From positions 1-64,000 of the forward strand of contig PFFG01000008.1 in the NCBI GenBank assembly GCA_002783265.1: a stretch of 64,000 bases of DNA. The letters are read 5' to 3'. The translations under genes and the position numbers were made by a program. This document shows, one piece after another, positions 1 to 7,621 of this stretch (positions are counted from its first letter, which is position 1; every line of letters begins with the position of its first letter). This DNA is from Candidatus Gracilibacteria bacterium CG17_big_fil_post_rev_8_21_14_2_50_48_13. Its GTDB lineage: Bacteria; Patescibacteriota; Gracilibacteria; 1-14-2-50-48-13. The notes under the pieces are model-generated. The model made no database searches. It saw only the letters and a program-made list of their open reading frames with translations, and was not told the origin of the DNA.

Positions 1-189
1 GAGCCGATAACGCTTCTTCCCGGGCAGACGATGCCGACGAAGCTGCGGAATATGCGCCTGACGTACCGATTCATTCCGGATCCTCTGCGGGAGAAACCGG
101 AACGTATAGCAGCCTTTAGCGGCACGAAGTACGATGACTCTCGCCTCTATCGCGAAACCGAGGAAAAGGGTAAGGTCAAGAAGACGTAA
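1..189 (+). CDS. C-terminal end of an unknown protein (truncated by window edge)
   Basis: An open frame enters at base 1 and stops at TAA 187-189, leaving 62 residues. The piece begins EPITLLPGQTMPTKLRN, has a basic, charged tail (EEKGKVKKT), and contains no membrane segment or motif I recognise. The LPGQTMPTKLRN stretch looks like the end of a beta-sandwich extracellular domain, but that is only an impression. A strong terminator lies 10 nt after the stop, so this is the last gene of its transcript. Confidence 0.6.
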   Translation, partial: EPITLLPGQTMPTKLRNMRLTYRFIPDPLREKPERIAAFSGTKYDDSRLYRETEEKGKVKKT

Positions 190-198
190 CAGAAAAAA

Positions 199-225
199 GA
201 GGGCCCGCATTGGGGCCCTCTTTTT
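199..225. terminator. Bidirectional intrinsic terminator
   Basis: An 8-bp perfect stem (GAGGGCCC 199-206 with GGGCCCTC 213-220) is followed by TTTTT and preceded by an A-run at 193-198. It can therefore end transcription of the rightward gene stopping at 189 and the leftward gene stopping at 224. Confidence 0.9.
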
Positions 226-649
226 ATTTCCATAGGGTGAGAATGAAACTTAAAATATTGACTGCCAGAAAATAGTATCCAGCATCGATACAGAAAACAG
301 AAAGTGGTCGTTTGCCCCAGAGGTGTTCACCGTACTTAACAGGGAGAATGACGCCACACCAAAGTGTGGTTCCGGTGAGAAGTGCACGTTGCCAGTCTTG
401 AAGAAAAGGTGCAGCAATGCTGAAGGACCATATAACAGTAGACAAAGCAGTCGCCATAAGGAGCGTTCCCATAAATTGCTGGGCATAAGCTGGGCCTGCC
501 GCTTTTTTCATAGCATCCATTTGTAGCTTGTTTGAGACATCCCACCCCATGCCGGTCATCCATGGGCGGCTAAATAATGGCCCGTACCAAAGACCTCCTA
601 GGATAAAAACGACTATGCTCCCGAAAAGCATGGATAGAATGTTGGGCAT
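224..649 (-). CDS. DUF1761-family membrane protein
   Basis: This 141-aa protein has about four hydrophobic segments and the family signature near its N-terminus (GGLWYGPLF followed by W-M), typical of DUF1761 integral membrane proteins of about 130-150 aa. The family's function is unknown. The start ATG follows a Met-Pro context near the first membrane helix and has no Shine-Dalgarno. It appears monocistronic and ends at the shared terminator at 199-225. Confidence 0.75.
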   Translation of the reverse strand: MPNILSMLFGSIVVFILGGLWYGPLFSRPWMTGMGWDVSNKLQMDAMKKAAGPAYAQQFMGTLLMATALSTVIWSFSIAAPFLQDWQRALLTGTTLWCGVILPVKYGEHLWGKRPLSVFCIDAGYYFLAVNILSFILTLWK

Positions 650-711
650 GGTAAGAAAGCTTTAGCTATTAAAAATGTATCCTCTTGTCGTAAAAACTTG
701 CCAGATATATT

Positions 712-1335
712 TTACAGAGATGCACGAGTAGGAGGATTCCAACGATGTAAATGATGAAAGTCTGTGGAGAAAATGCCTGCATCAAGTCCTGCCGTTAATA
801 CAGCCCGCATGCATTGGTAGTCCGTATAAAAATCATGGGTGCCCGCCAGCCAAGCTGACTGTGCGTTATATTCATTCATTTCAATCTGCTCTAATATTTC
901 TTCAGCGGTAAACCATGCGACGTGATCGATTTCTTCCGTTTGTAGTGTAAGGGTTGTAATGTCGCCGTCATAGACGGTGAGAAAGTCACGCATCCATAAA
1001 CTTCCATGCACCTTTTTGCTTGTACGCCAAGGGATGAGCTGAAAACTATGAATTTTTAGCCCAATTTCTTCTTCAAGTTCTTTCAGTGCATTCATTTTGA
1101 AACTTTCTCCTTCCGTGACATGGCCCCCAAGGTGTGTCGACCAAACCCCTGGAAATCGTTCTTTATTTTTTGACCGTTGGTGACATAAAATTTGACCTTG
1201 GGAGTTTAACACGTACACATTTGTCGTTCGACACCATAAACCGTTTGCAATCACTTCTTTTCTCGAAAGTAATTCCCCAGTTGGCTCACCGTCACCTTCG
1301 TGTACGATTTGTAATAGTTCTTCTGAAATACTCAT
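712..1335 (-). CDS. Nudix hydrolase (IPP-isomerase-like subgroup)
   Basis: A 207-aa Nudix protein. The Nudix box is complete at residues about 71-93 (GGHVTEGES...KELEEEIGL), with Lys in place of the usual Arg of the REUxEE core; the metal-binding glutamates are present. The surrounding pattern (WSTHLGGHVTEGES, later HVAWFTAEE) resembles Nudix proteins of the isopentenyl-diphosphate isomerase/YfcD type, but the substrate cannot be read from sequence. I start at the Met of MSISEELL because the in-frame extension upstream is a hydrophobic, promoter-like region. There is no SD. Confidence 0.85.
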   Translation of the reverse strand: MSISEELLQIVHEGDGEPTGELLSRKEVIANGLWCRTTNVYVLNSQGQILCHQRSKNKERFPGVWSTHLGGHVTEGESFKMNALKELEEEIGLKIHSFQLIPWRTSKKVHGSLWMRDFLTVYDGDITTLTLQTEEIDHVAWFTAEEILEQIEMNEYNAQSAWLAGTHDFYTDYQCMRAVLTAGLDAGIFSTDFHHLHRWNPPTRASL

Positions 1336-1401
1336 AGGTACCAATATAATGTATAAAGCGTACCGTATGAAAAACAGTATTAAAAGCAAGGGCAAATCAA
1401 A

Positions 1402-2910
1402 CTATGGTTGTATCTCCCCTGTATAAACGGCTTCAAATGCGCTTCCGGGAATGCTCTTGATCTGTTCCAGATCCTCGTCATTCCAACGGCTATCTGTTGC
1501 TCCAGATATAAACCAGTCTGATCCGTTGTCTGCCACGATCATACCGTAGGTCTTCAAGGCTTCCAGAATAACGCGGCTTGCTCCTGTGATGTGCGAAATA
1601 TCGTAATCTGCCTTGAGACGTAGTCGAAGGCCCATGGGCGGACGGTTTGCATCCACTGAAGAGCTGGCAAAATGTGTTGCAGGGTGGATAAATCCCTTTT
1701 GTGTCTTACTCACTGTAAAGCGCAGTGCATGGGTGATTTTACCACTTTGGACTTCGTCATAGCGCACGAGGCCTGGGAAAATGGGGAGCCCCGCCGCATC
1801 TGCTGATGTCCAGTAATCTGGACGGAGGAGATTGGATGCGAGATCAAAGATTGCTCCGGAACCGACATGCCAAAGGTTGCCTATTTTTTCTGCGGCATAG
1901 AGTTCGTAGAGTGTGCATGTGTCTTTCTGCAGCATGAGTATATGGCGGTCACTGCCTGCTTCAATGGGTGGATTTGCGGGAATGGGGTAGGGACCTGCGT
2001 CCGTTTCATCGGCGTATTCTGCCTGAATATCGCTCATTGGCGTCGTGTTATCGACGACGACAAAGGGAATCCCATAGTCTGGATTTGAGCCAAAGTCTGG
2101 ATGCAGGTATTTTTTCCCCGCGAGGATGCTTGCGATGAAATTATCAGAATTGGGGTGGACGGATAGTGACCGAATGTCCTGATTCCATGGATTATCAGGA
2201 GGAAAAATTTGGCAGCCCATAAATGTCGTTCCCTCCCCACTTTGTATGGCGGGAGTGTCTTGTCTTTCGCTCACAGAGGACGACTCGGTGGTGTGCAGGG
2301 CGAAAAAGTACACGACAAGCTTTGCTGCTTCGCCCCGTGTAAGGGAGCCGGACGGTGCAAAGGTTGCCGTGCTTCGCCCTTGGATGAACCCCCGGCTAGC
2401 TGCGGAAGCGACGTAGGTATAAAACCAGTCTTTTGCATGCACATCGGTAAAAGTCATGCTGGCGGGATTTTTTTCCAGAGGAACCAGACTTGCTGAGAAT
2501 AGGATTTTTAGGGCTTCAGCGCGATTGACGGGAGTGTTCGGACGAAACGTCCCATCGGGGTATCCTGTGACCCATCCTTGTGCGCTTGCCATTCCTATGA
2601 CCGGGGCGAACCAATCTGCACTACGTACATCGGGAAAGGTCTTTGGCGCGCCACTGCCGTAGGGATCCGGGGAACAGGCGAAGATCATAGCAATGAGTTC
2701 CGCGCGGGTGATAGTCACATCGGGATGAAATTCACCTAAAGGGGTACCCTGGGCATCCTTGTAGCCTGTTATGCCACATGTCTCTTGGAGGACCTGAACG
2801 TACATGGCCGAAAAATGCCCCTGGGTGTCATGAAAAGGCAGGGCCGCCTGAGCTAAGTGCGCACTAAACGCAAAAACAACGGAGCACAGCAGAGCGAGTG
2901 GTCGTTTCAT
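1402..2910 (-). CDS. S-layer homology (SLH) protein with a C-terminal domain of unknown function
   Basis: A 502-aa secreted protein. It begins with a signal peptide (MKRPLALLCSVVFAFSAHLAQA), so I start at that Met rather than 18 codons upstream. Three SLH repeats follow in roughly residues 28-205; the second is clearest (FPDV...GYPDGTFRPNTPVNRAEALK). SLH domains normally bind secondary cell-wall polymers and anchor proteins to the envelope. After a Ser/Thr linker, residues about 225-500 form a globular domain with patterns such as FPPDNPWN, GSGAIFDL, SADAAGLPIFPGLVRYDEV and ALKTYGMI. I have the impression of a widespread uncharacterised family of secreted proteins; no catalytic site is assigned. 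Confidence 0.85.
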   Translation of the reverse strand: MKRPLALLCSVVFAFSAHLAQAALPFHDTQGHFSAMYVQVLQETCGITGYKDAQGTPLGEFHPDVTITRAELIAMIFACSPDPYGSGAPKTFPDVRSADWFAPVIGMASAQGWVTGYPDGTFRPNTPVNRAEALKILFSASLVPLEKNPASMTFTDVHAKDWFYTYVASAASRGFIQGRSTATFAPSGSLTRGEAAKLVVYFFALHTTESSSVSERQDTPAIQSGEGTTFMGCQIFPPDNPWNQDIRSLSVHPNSDNFIASILAGKKYLHPDFGSNPDYGIPFVVVDNTTPMSDIQAEYADETDAGPYPIPANPPIEAGSDRHILMLQKDTCTLYELYAAEKIGNLWHVGSGAIFDLASNLLRPDYWTSADAAGLPIFPGLVRYDEVQSGKITHALRFTVSKTQKGFIHPATHFASSSVDANRPPMGLRLRLKADYDISHITGASRVILEALKTYGMIVADNGSDWFISGATDSRWNDEDLEQIKSIPGSAFEAVYTGEIQP

Positions 2911-2992
2911 AAAAAAAGAAAAGAGGACTGCTTTCCACACTAGCATGAGAACCGAGGTTTGCAAGTTTCACACGTTGATCCAAAGGGAATAC

Positions 2993-3023
2993 TTGCCAAA
3001 ATAAACAAAAGTTGTGTTATAAT
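2993..3023 (+). promoter_or_regulatory. Extended -10 promoter for the 77-aa gene
   Basis: TTGCCA (2993-2998), a 19-bp spacer, then TGT-TATAAT with the -10 hexamer at 3018-3023. The TGn extension compensates for the long spacer. Predicted +1 is near 3030, giving a leader of about 20 nt before ATG 3051. Confidence 0.6.
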
Positions 3024-3050
3024 ACAATATGTGATTTTAACCCATGTGTT

Positions 3051-3284
3051 ATGCATCCTAACGAACAACGGATAGAAGAAGAATTTCCTCTGAATCTTTC
3101 AACGAATGTGGAATTGCCTGATGGTCTCGCCGAGGGAGTTAAGATCTCCTTTAAAAATCACACTATGGAAATTGTTGAGACGGGTCATATCATTCGACTG
3201 CAAAACGAAAATGGCCTTCGGTCAGCTTTGGGTCTTGATTCCTTTCTTGACCACTATGCCAGTGGAAATATTGTCAAACAGTAG
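3051..3284 (+). CDS. Small acidic protein, unknown function
   Basis: A 77-aa protein starting at the ATG of MHPNEQRIEEEF. It looks soluble and beta-rich (VELPDGLAEGVKISFKNHTMEIVETGHIIRL), without signal peptide or membrane segment. Its own promoter lies just upstream. The earlier in-frame Met at 3012 falls inside that promoter and is rejected. It stops 4 nt before the end of the convergent aspartoacylase-like gene. I do not recognise the family. Confidence 0.65.
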   Translation: MHPNEQRIEEEFPLNLSTNVELPDGLAEGVKISFKNHTMEIVETGHIIRLQNENGLRSALGLDSFLDHYASGNIVKQ

Positions 3285-3288
3285 GGGT

Positions 3289-4221
3289 TTATCTGTTTGT
3301 CCGAGTGACTCGAGGCAGGGTGAGAAACAGTGCTTCTTCAGCTATCGACGGAGGTTTGCCTCCCTGAAAGGCGAATAAGGTATGACCATCGTGGGGGCAA
3401 AACATAGGTGGGCCGTCACCCGTGGCGATGAGATCCCCTTCTTTTATGGGTGCAAAGTTTCCAAATTCTTCCACGAGGCAGTAAGAACTATGGGGAAAAA
3501 ATATGGAACGAACAACGGTATAGGCATGCTGCGTTGGTGTGGGGTGTACAGGAAAACGATGCAATCCATGCAAATGGAGAAGTGCTTCTACACTGTGCAG
3601 AGCATTGGAGATTGACTTTGGATCTTCGTGCTCCCCACATTCGACTAATAGGGAAGCGCAGGAAGTGCCGGGATATCCGCCAGCGTAGTGCAGTAAAAAC
3701 TGTTCGCCCAAGACATCTCCCACACCTGAGACGATCGTCTCCACAGGAATAGCCTGCAAATGATGTTCTTCTGTTGCGCCTAGGGGAATCAGCATGGGGT
3801 CAGAGGGGAGGGACGTGCTATGCAAATCGAGGGCAATATCGGCGGCCTCCATCAAGGGGAGTATTTCTTGAAGGCGTCTGCCTTCGTAGGAATCCCGCGG
3901 GTGGTCTTTGGGCATGCGATTCATATTGATATCCACGAAGCGGGAGCGCCTTTGTTCATCTACGGTGCTTGCGGATGCATAGTTCTTGAGAGCCTGAGGA
4001 TTACTGACAATAAAGTGAAGGGTGCCCGCCTCCAGTGGATGCTGCGCAAAATACTCCATCAGATGCTCATAGGCATAGAGTCCGACGGGTTCGTTGCCAT
4101 GGGTTCCGAGAAATATGACACAGGTTTTACCCGGATCGCGCCCTGTGAGTGTGTGAACGTAGGGAATAGCCTCGCTCTTTTCGTCAATCGTTTCCAGAAG
4201 TTTTGCTACCCGTTGGTTCAT
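3289..4221 (-). CDS. Succinylglutamate desuccinylase/aspartoacylase-family zinc hydrolase
   Basis: A 310-aa member of the AstE/AspA (M14-like) family, zinc-dependent hydrolases that deacylate N-acyl amino acids or related amides. Zinc ligands are visible: H41 and E44 in GTHGNEP and H134 in DLHS. A later LLVECGEHE likely carries the catalytic glutamate. FVDINMNR matches the substrate-binding DxNR region. The substrate is not predictable. It overlaps the upstream FkbM-type gene by 4 nt (ATGA), so the two are translationally coupled. Confidence 0.85.
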   Translation of the reverse strand: MNQRVAKLLETIDEKSEAIPYVHTLTGRDPGKTCVIFLGTHGNEPVGLYAYEHLMEYFAQHPLEAGTLHFIVSNPQALKNYASASTVDEQRRSRFVDINMNRMPKDHPRDSYEGRRLQEILPLMEAADIALDLHSTSLPSDPMLIPLGATEEHHLQAIPVETIVSGVGDVLGEQFLLHYAGGYPGTSCASLLVECGEHEDPKSISNALHSVEALLHLHGLHRFPVHPTPTQHAYTVVRSIFFPHSSYCLVEEFGNFAPIKEGDLIATGDGPPMFCPHDGHTLFAFQGGKPPSIAEEALFLTLPRVTRTNR

Positions 4222-4913
4222 ACCGTTCGAGTAAAGAAAAGTGTTCCCAGCCCCTTGTGATATTTCGATGCCTCATGATGGCGAAGAACAAAACCATGCT
4301 TCGTCAGCAGAGAAACTAACTCGGTATAGGAATGGCCTTGATGTTCATGGTATTCCATCATGATGGCGCGGATTTTTGCAAAGGTCTCAGGGCTGGTGTG
4401 CGTGAAGATATCATACTCCGCTCCTTCGCAATCCACTTTCAGGAGATCACAAACCTCCAGCCGATTTTTAGAAAAAATTCGGTCGAGCACCACAGTTTGG
4501 ACTTTTTGTTCACGCAAGACCTTATCGTCAAGAGGCGTGCCGAGGGAATTGTTGTGGTTGTTTTGACTCACCTGGAGCACAGATTCACCAGCATGTCCGC
4601 CCACAGCGACTTGTGACGAGACGACGTGAGAGAGATGGTTTTCTTTTATGTGCCGTTTCAGGAGTGTGTAGTTTTCCTCAAGCGGTTCGTAGGCAAAAAT
4701 AGGCACTGTTGCATTGTGTGCCCTCGCGTACAAAACAAACGTGCCGATGTGCGCTCCTATATCAATCACTCCATGGGTTGCCTTTTGTAGGATCTCCTTT
4801 GTGCGACTGTACTCCTGTGACTTAAAGACTTCATAGATGACGGAATCATCTGTGTCGTCGCGTGAGTACAGCGTATATTTTTGTGTGCCCACGGAGATGG
4901 TCTGGGTTTTCAT
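4218..4913 (-). CDS. FkbM-family SAM-dependent methyltransferase
   Basis: A class I methyltransferase of about 231 aa. The SAM-binding glycine loop is visible as GVIDIGAHIGTF, followed by an acidic residue in FAYEPLEENY, and the FkbM hallmark LLKVDCEGAEYDI. FkbM proteins O-methylate sugars or other hydroxyls. I prefer ATG 4913, five bases after the stop of the upstream gene. A TTG at 4946 would extend it by 11 residues into that gene. An AAGGA lies immediately before ATG 4913, too close to be a good SD. Confidence 0.85.
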   Translation of the reverse strand: MKTQTISVGTQKYTLYSRDDTDDSVIYEVFKSQEYSRTKEILQKATHGVIDIGAHIGTFVLYARAHNATVPIFAYEPLEENYTLLKRHIKENHLSHVVSSQVAVGGHAGESVLQVSQNNHNNSLGTPLDDKVLREQKVQTVVLDRIFSKNRLEVCDLLKVDCEGAEYDIFTHTSPETFAKIRAIMMEYHEHQGHSYTELVSLLTKHGFVLRHHEASKYHKGLGTLFFTRTV

Positions 4914-4917
4914 TCCT

Positions 4918-5349
4918 TTAGGCAATATGACTGGCGAAGGCTTCAATTTCGCTTGCGGGCGCAGTTCTAAAATTGAATGTCCATGTTTTTCCTCCCGACG
5001 TCAGGGTGAGCGTTGGATAGCCGAAAGCATTTGTTCCTACTTTTTTTTCTGTGACTGCACCTGGGCCAAAATGAAATGATCCTTTCTCCTGGGCATGCTG
5101 ATCAAGTTTTGTGTAGTCAATGCGCGCTTCACCGGCAGCCACTTTTTTCGCAAACTTTGCCTCGATTTTCTCAAAAATTACTTTCGCCAGCATCTTCGCT
5201 ATGGCACCGCGGATATGCACCTCTTTCAACTCTCTCGCGGCAGGGCCGGTTTTTATGCCGTATATACCTGCATCTGTCACAATCAAGGAATAGGTCATAG
5301 CTCCATTAACGAGACCAGCAGGTTGTATAGCTTTGTGGAGTACGTGCAT
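4918..5349 (-). CDS. Hypothetical protein, possible PH-like beta domain
   Basis: A 143-aa protein without membrane segments. The pattern (MTYSLIVTDAGIYGIKTG..., a Lys/Ala-rich central helix, then TLTLTSGGKTWTFNFRT and a C-terminal helix) resembles bacterial PH-like domains that sense or bind ligands, but the similarity is too weak to assign. The start could also be the Met at 5298 (MTYSLIV). It lies 5 nt upstream of the FkbM gene and forms a short operon with it and the aspartoacylase-like gene. Confidence 0.6.
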   Translation of the reverse strand: MHVLHKAIQPAGLVNGAMTYSLIVTDAGIYGIKTGPAARELKEVHIRGAIAKMLAKVIFEKIEAKFAKKVAAGEARIDYTKLDQHAQEKGSFHFGPGAVTEKKVGTNAFGYPTLTLTSGGKTWTFNFRTAPASEIEAFASHIA

Positions 5350-5414
5350 AGAATGGAAGAAAAATGAATGTATTCCTAGTCTAAAAAGAATTTGCTCGGA
5401 AACAAGAGAATCGC

Positions 5415-6299
5415 TTATGTTGTGCGAAGAAAAAGATTCAGGCGATGACGGAAGTTGGGAAATGTTGAAGCATGACGATATTTGTACAGTTTCTGCACGA
5501 GTATGCTTGTTGCTTCACTCATGATGCGGATAGACCAATGGTGCGGCAGGGGCTTTCTTTGTGCATAGCCCTCAAGTAGGAACGGAACGTGCAGTGGGTA
5601 GTGCACTTTGAAAAATGCCAGATCGTAGAGTTCTCCAGCTACGCGCATACCGCCAAAGTCGATGAAACCTGTGCAGTACCCCTGATCGCAAAAGATATGG
5701 TCGAGCCGAAGATCGCCATGGGCAAGCACGTGAGGGGCTGGACCTAGAGAGTCTGCCTCAATAAGGCACTGCTGAAGAGCCTCATACTCTTCAATTGAAA
5801 TGAAGGATCCGCTCAGAAGTTCCTCCATGCGTAACTGGGTTTGTTCTTCTGCCGGTGACGTAGGAGAGCCTGCAAAGATCACGTCGCGTTCAGTCAAAAT
5901 GGGGCCGTAACCCTCTACAGGAATTTCCTGTAGTTGTGCGAGAAACAGCCCTGCTTCTCGGAGAACAAGCTTTTCCTCATCTTTTGGGCTCTCAACGGAT
6001 GTGCCCGTGAGGGCCGTGCCGCCTATGTGTTTGACCATCATATAGCCCTGTTCTGCGGTATCTTGGGGATCATGGTAGAAGACGACTTTCGGGACGGGTA
6101 TACCATGCTGTTGCAGCTGCTCGTGGAGTGAACACTCAAGGGAAGGTTTTTTGCCCTGTGGCAGAATACGAAGAAAATGGACCTGGTTATTCCTTTGAAA
6201 CCGGTACACTTCTGTGGATACGCCCTGCTGGACTTTTTCGCAGTGCCACTTTGAATATCCATGTTTATCCAACACGTCCTGGAGTAGGTGGTAGGTCAT
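5415..6299 (-). CDS. Aminoglycoside-phosphotransferase-family kinase
   Basis: A 294-aa APH/choline-kinase fold protein. The catalytic loop is HGDLRLDHIF with D196 as the catalytic base, and IDFGG (D214) is the metal-binding DFG equivalent. An N-terminal lobe carries the nucleotide-binding beta strands. Family members phosphorylate small molecules such as aminoglycosides, choline, homoserine or sugars. Resistance should not be assumed, because this superfamily is broad and CPR genomes carry many uncharacterised members. No neighbour points to a substrate. Confidence 0.8.
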   Translation of the reverse strand: MTYHLLQDVLDKHGYSKWHCEKVQQGVSTEVYRFQRNNQVHFLRILPQGKKPSLECSLHEQLQQHGIPVPKVVFYHDPQDTAEQGYMMVKHIGGTALTGTSVESPKDEEKLVLREAGLFLAQLQEIPVEGYGPILTERDVIFAGSPTSPAEEQTQLRMEELLSGSFISIEEYEALQQCLIEADSLGPAPHVLAHGDLRLDHIFCDQGYCTGFIDFGGMRVAGELYDLAFFKVHYPLHVPFLLEGYAQRKPLPHHWSIRIMSEATSILVQKLYKYRHASTFPNFRHRLNLFLRTT

Positions 6300-6410
6300 A
6301 TTTATATGTTTTGTAATGGGGTCAGCTATGGGGTGAGCTTAGAACTGTTGGAGAAGGCACCTTGGAGAACTTAAAGCCATTTGTATGCCTTATATCTCAG
6401 TGGTTGGAAC

Positions 6411-7013
6411 CTACGGCAACAACCGCAGTGCTATAACGTACCAAGTAATGCCGAGCTTTTCTTCACTGCTTACTGTGTAAGCGTAGCCAGTTCTTTCTAT
6501 CAGGTCCTGTAAATGCTCTAGATCGCCGAAAGATGCCCAAGTCATATAGACCTTCCCTCCAGGTTTTAAATACTTGTGTGCATCTGTTAGGAACTGTTCA
6601 ACAACCGAGCTGGCCGATAGATTTATCCAGGCCTCTTCTAAAATAGGGAGGTTAGCGAGAATAGTATCAAATTGTTCTTCAATATCCTCGAAAAGGCTCG
6701 ACATCAGCACTTTGCCTTTGAGATGATGTAGCTGGAGGTTTTCTTTCGTGTTCTCCGTAGCTTCTTTACTTATATCGACAAAGGTAATGCTGGTAGCCCC
6801 GTTCTTAAGGCAGAAAATGCCACCGATGCCTGTACCACATCCCATGTCTAAGACTGAGCCCGTGAGCCGCTCTGGAAGTGAACGAAGCAGCAGCGTACTG
6901 GAGTGGGTAATCTTTGGATCAGGTGTAAATACGCCGTTGTGTACAACTATAGAAATACCTTCAACAGTAGTTGTATATCTGGGGTGCTCAAAGAGCTGCT
7001 TCCACGATGTCAT
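6411..7013 (-). CDS. Class I SAM methyltransferase (HemK/RsmC-like)
   Basis: A 200-aa methyltransferase with motif I LDMGCGTGIGGIF and motif II acidic FVDIS. NLPI stands where N-(D/P)-P-(Y/F) enzymes have NPPY, hinting at N-methylation of a base or protein side chain. The FTPDPKITHSS stretch resembles the substrate loop of PrmC/RsmC-type enzymes. It is the first gene of the AT-rich block 6.4-11.1 kb. Confidence 0.75.
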   Translation of the reverse strand: MTSWKQLFEHPRYTTTVEGISIVVHNGVFTPDPKITHSSTLLLRSLPERLTGSVLDMGCGTGIGGIFCLKNGATSITFVDISKEATENTKENLQLHHLKGKVLMSSLFEDIEEQFDTILANLPILEEAWINLSASSVVEQFLTDAHKYLKPGGKVYMTWASFGDLEHLQDLIERTGYAYTVSSEEKLGITWYVIALRLLP

Positions 7014-7108
7014 ATAGTTCGTAGCTGATAACTGCAGAACTGTAACATACTTTATGGGAAAATACTACATGAGCCGTACAGAGCTTCAGTGCGAATCACT
7101 TAGTAAAA

Positions 7109-7136
7109 TTGACACAAATCTAAAAGTGTTTATTAT
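7109..7136 (+). promoter_or_regulatory. Consensus sigma-70 promoter for the phosphatase gene
   Basis: TTGACA (7109-7114), 16-bp spacer, TATTAT (7131-7136). Predicted +1 is near 7143. Confidence 0.8.
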
Positions 7137-7163
7137 ACAAAAAAACACAAAGGAGATAGTGCG

Positions 7164-7580
7164 GTGAAATTCATAGCAATCTGCTTCGGCAATACCTGTC
7201 GTAGTCCAATGCTCGAAGTGATTTTGAAGGAAGAGTTGAAAAAAGCTGGAACAAAAGATGTGGAGGTTCTGTCTGCAGGTCTCTTAGAGGGATCGGACGG
7301 ACGACCCATATCGGTGTTCTCAAAAGTGGCCCTGGAGCAGCTCGGATATGAGCTGGAGGAGCACTCTAGCAAGCATATTTCCAACCTCTCCATCGAAAGA
7401 GAAGATGTCCTCCTCGTAACATCTACTGATCTTCTACCAAAGGTCCGTGAGATGTACCCGGAGAATAAGATCGTTCTCCTGAACGATCCTGAAGGGGTAC
7501 CAAACCCTTGGGAAAAGCCTTACGAGGAATACCTGGCTTGCGCCAGAGTGATTCAGCAAGAGGCGTTGAAGATCGTCTAA
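7164..7580 (+). CDS. Low-molecular-weight protein-tyrosine phosphatase family
   Basis: A 138-aa LMW-PTP. The P-loop C7-FGNTC-R13-S carries the nucleophilic cysteine and the arginine at the expected N-terminal position, and NDPEGVPNPW holds the general-acid aspartate near residue 108. Substrates may be phosphotyrosine proteins; arsenate-reductase relatives share this fold. The start is GTG 7164, chosen because a strong SD (AAAGGAG, 7149-7155) sits 9 nt upstream. That SD is exceptional here, where other genes lack one, and suggests recent acquisition. It has its own consensus promoter and terminator. Confidence 0.9.
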   Translation: MKFIAICFGNTCRSPMLEVILKEELKKAGTKDVEVLSAGLLEGSDGRPISVFSKVALEQLGYELEEHSSKHISNLSIEREDVLLVTSTDLLPKVREMYPENKIVLLNDPEGVPNPWEKPYEEYLACARVIQQEALKIV

Positions 7581-7598
7581 GATCTTCTCATCGAAGAA

Positions 7599-7621
7599 GC
7601 CACCTACTTGGTGGCTTTTTT
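7599..7621 (+). terminator. Intrinsic terminator after the phosphatase
   Basis: A 6-bp stem GCCACC (7599-7604)/GGTGGC (7610-7615) with a 5-nt loop and six T. It slightly overlaps the 3' end of the convergent gene stopping at 7604. A preceding AAGAAG could let it work in both directions. Confidence 0.85.

Noticed and set aside
5415-6299. Aminoglycoside-resistance gene
   Set aside because: Only the APH fold is supported; the family covers many non-resistance kinases.
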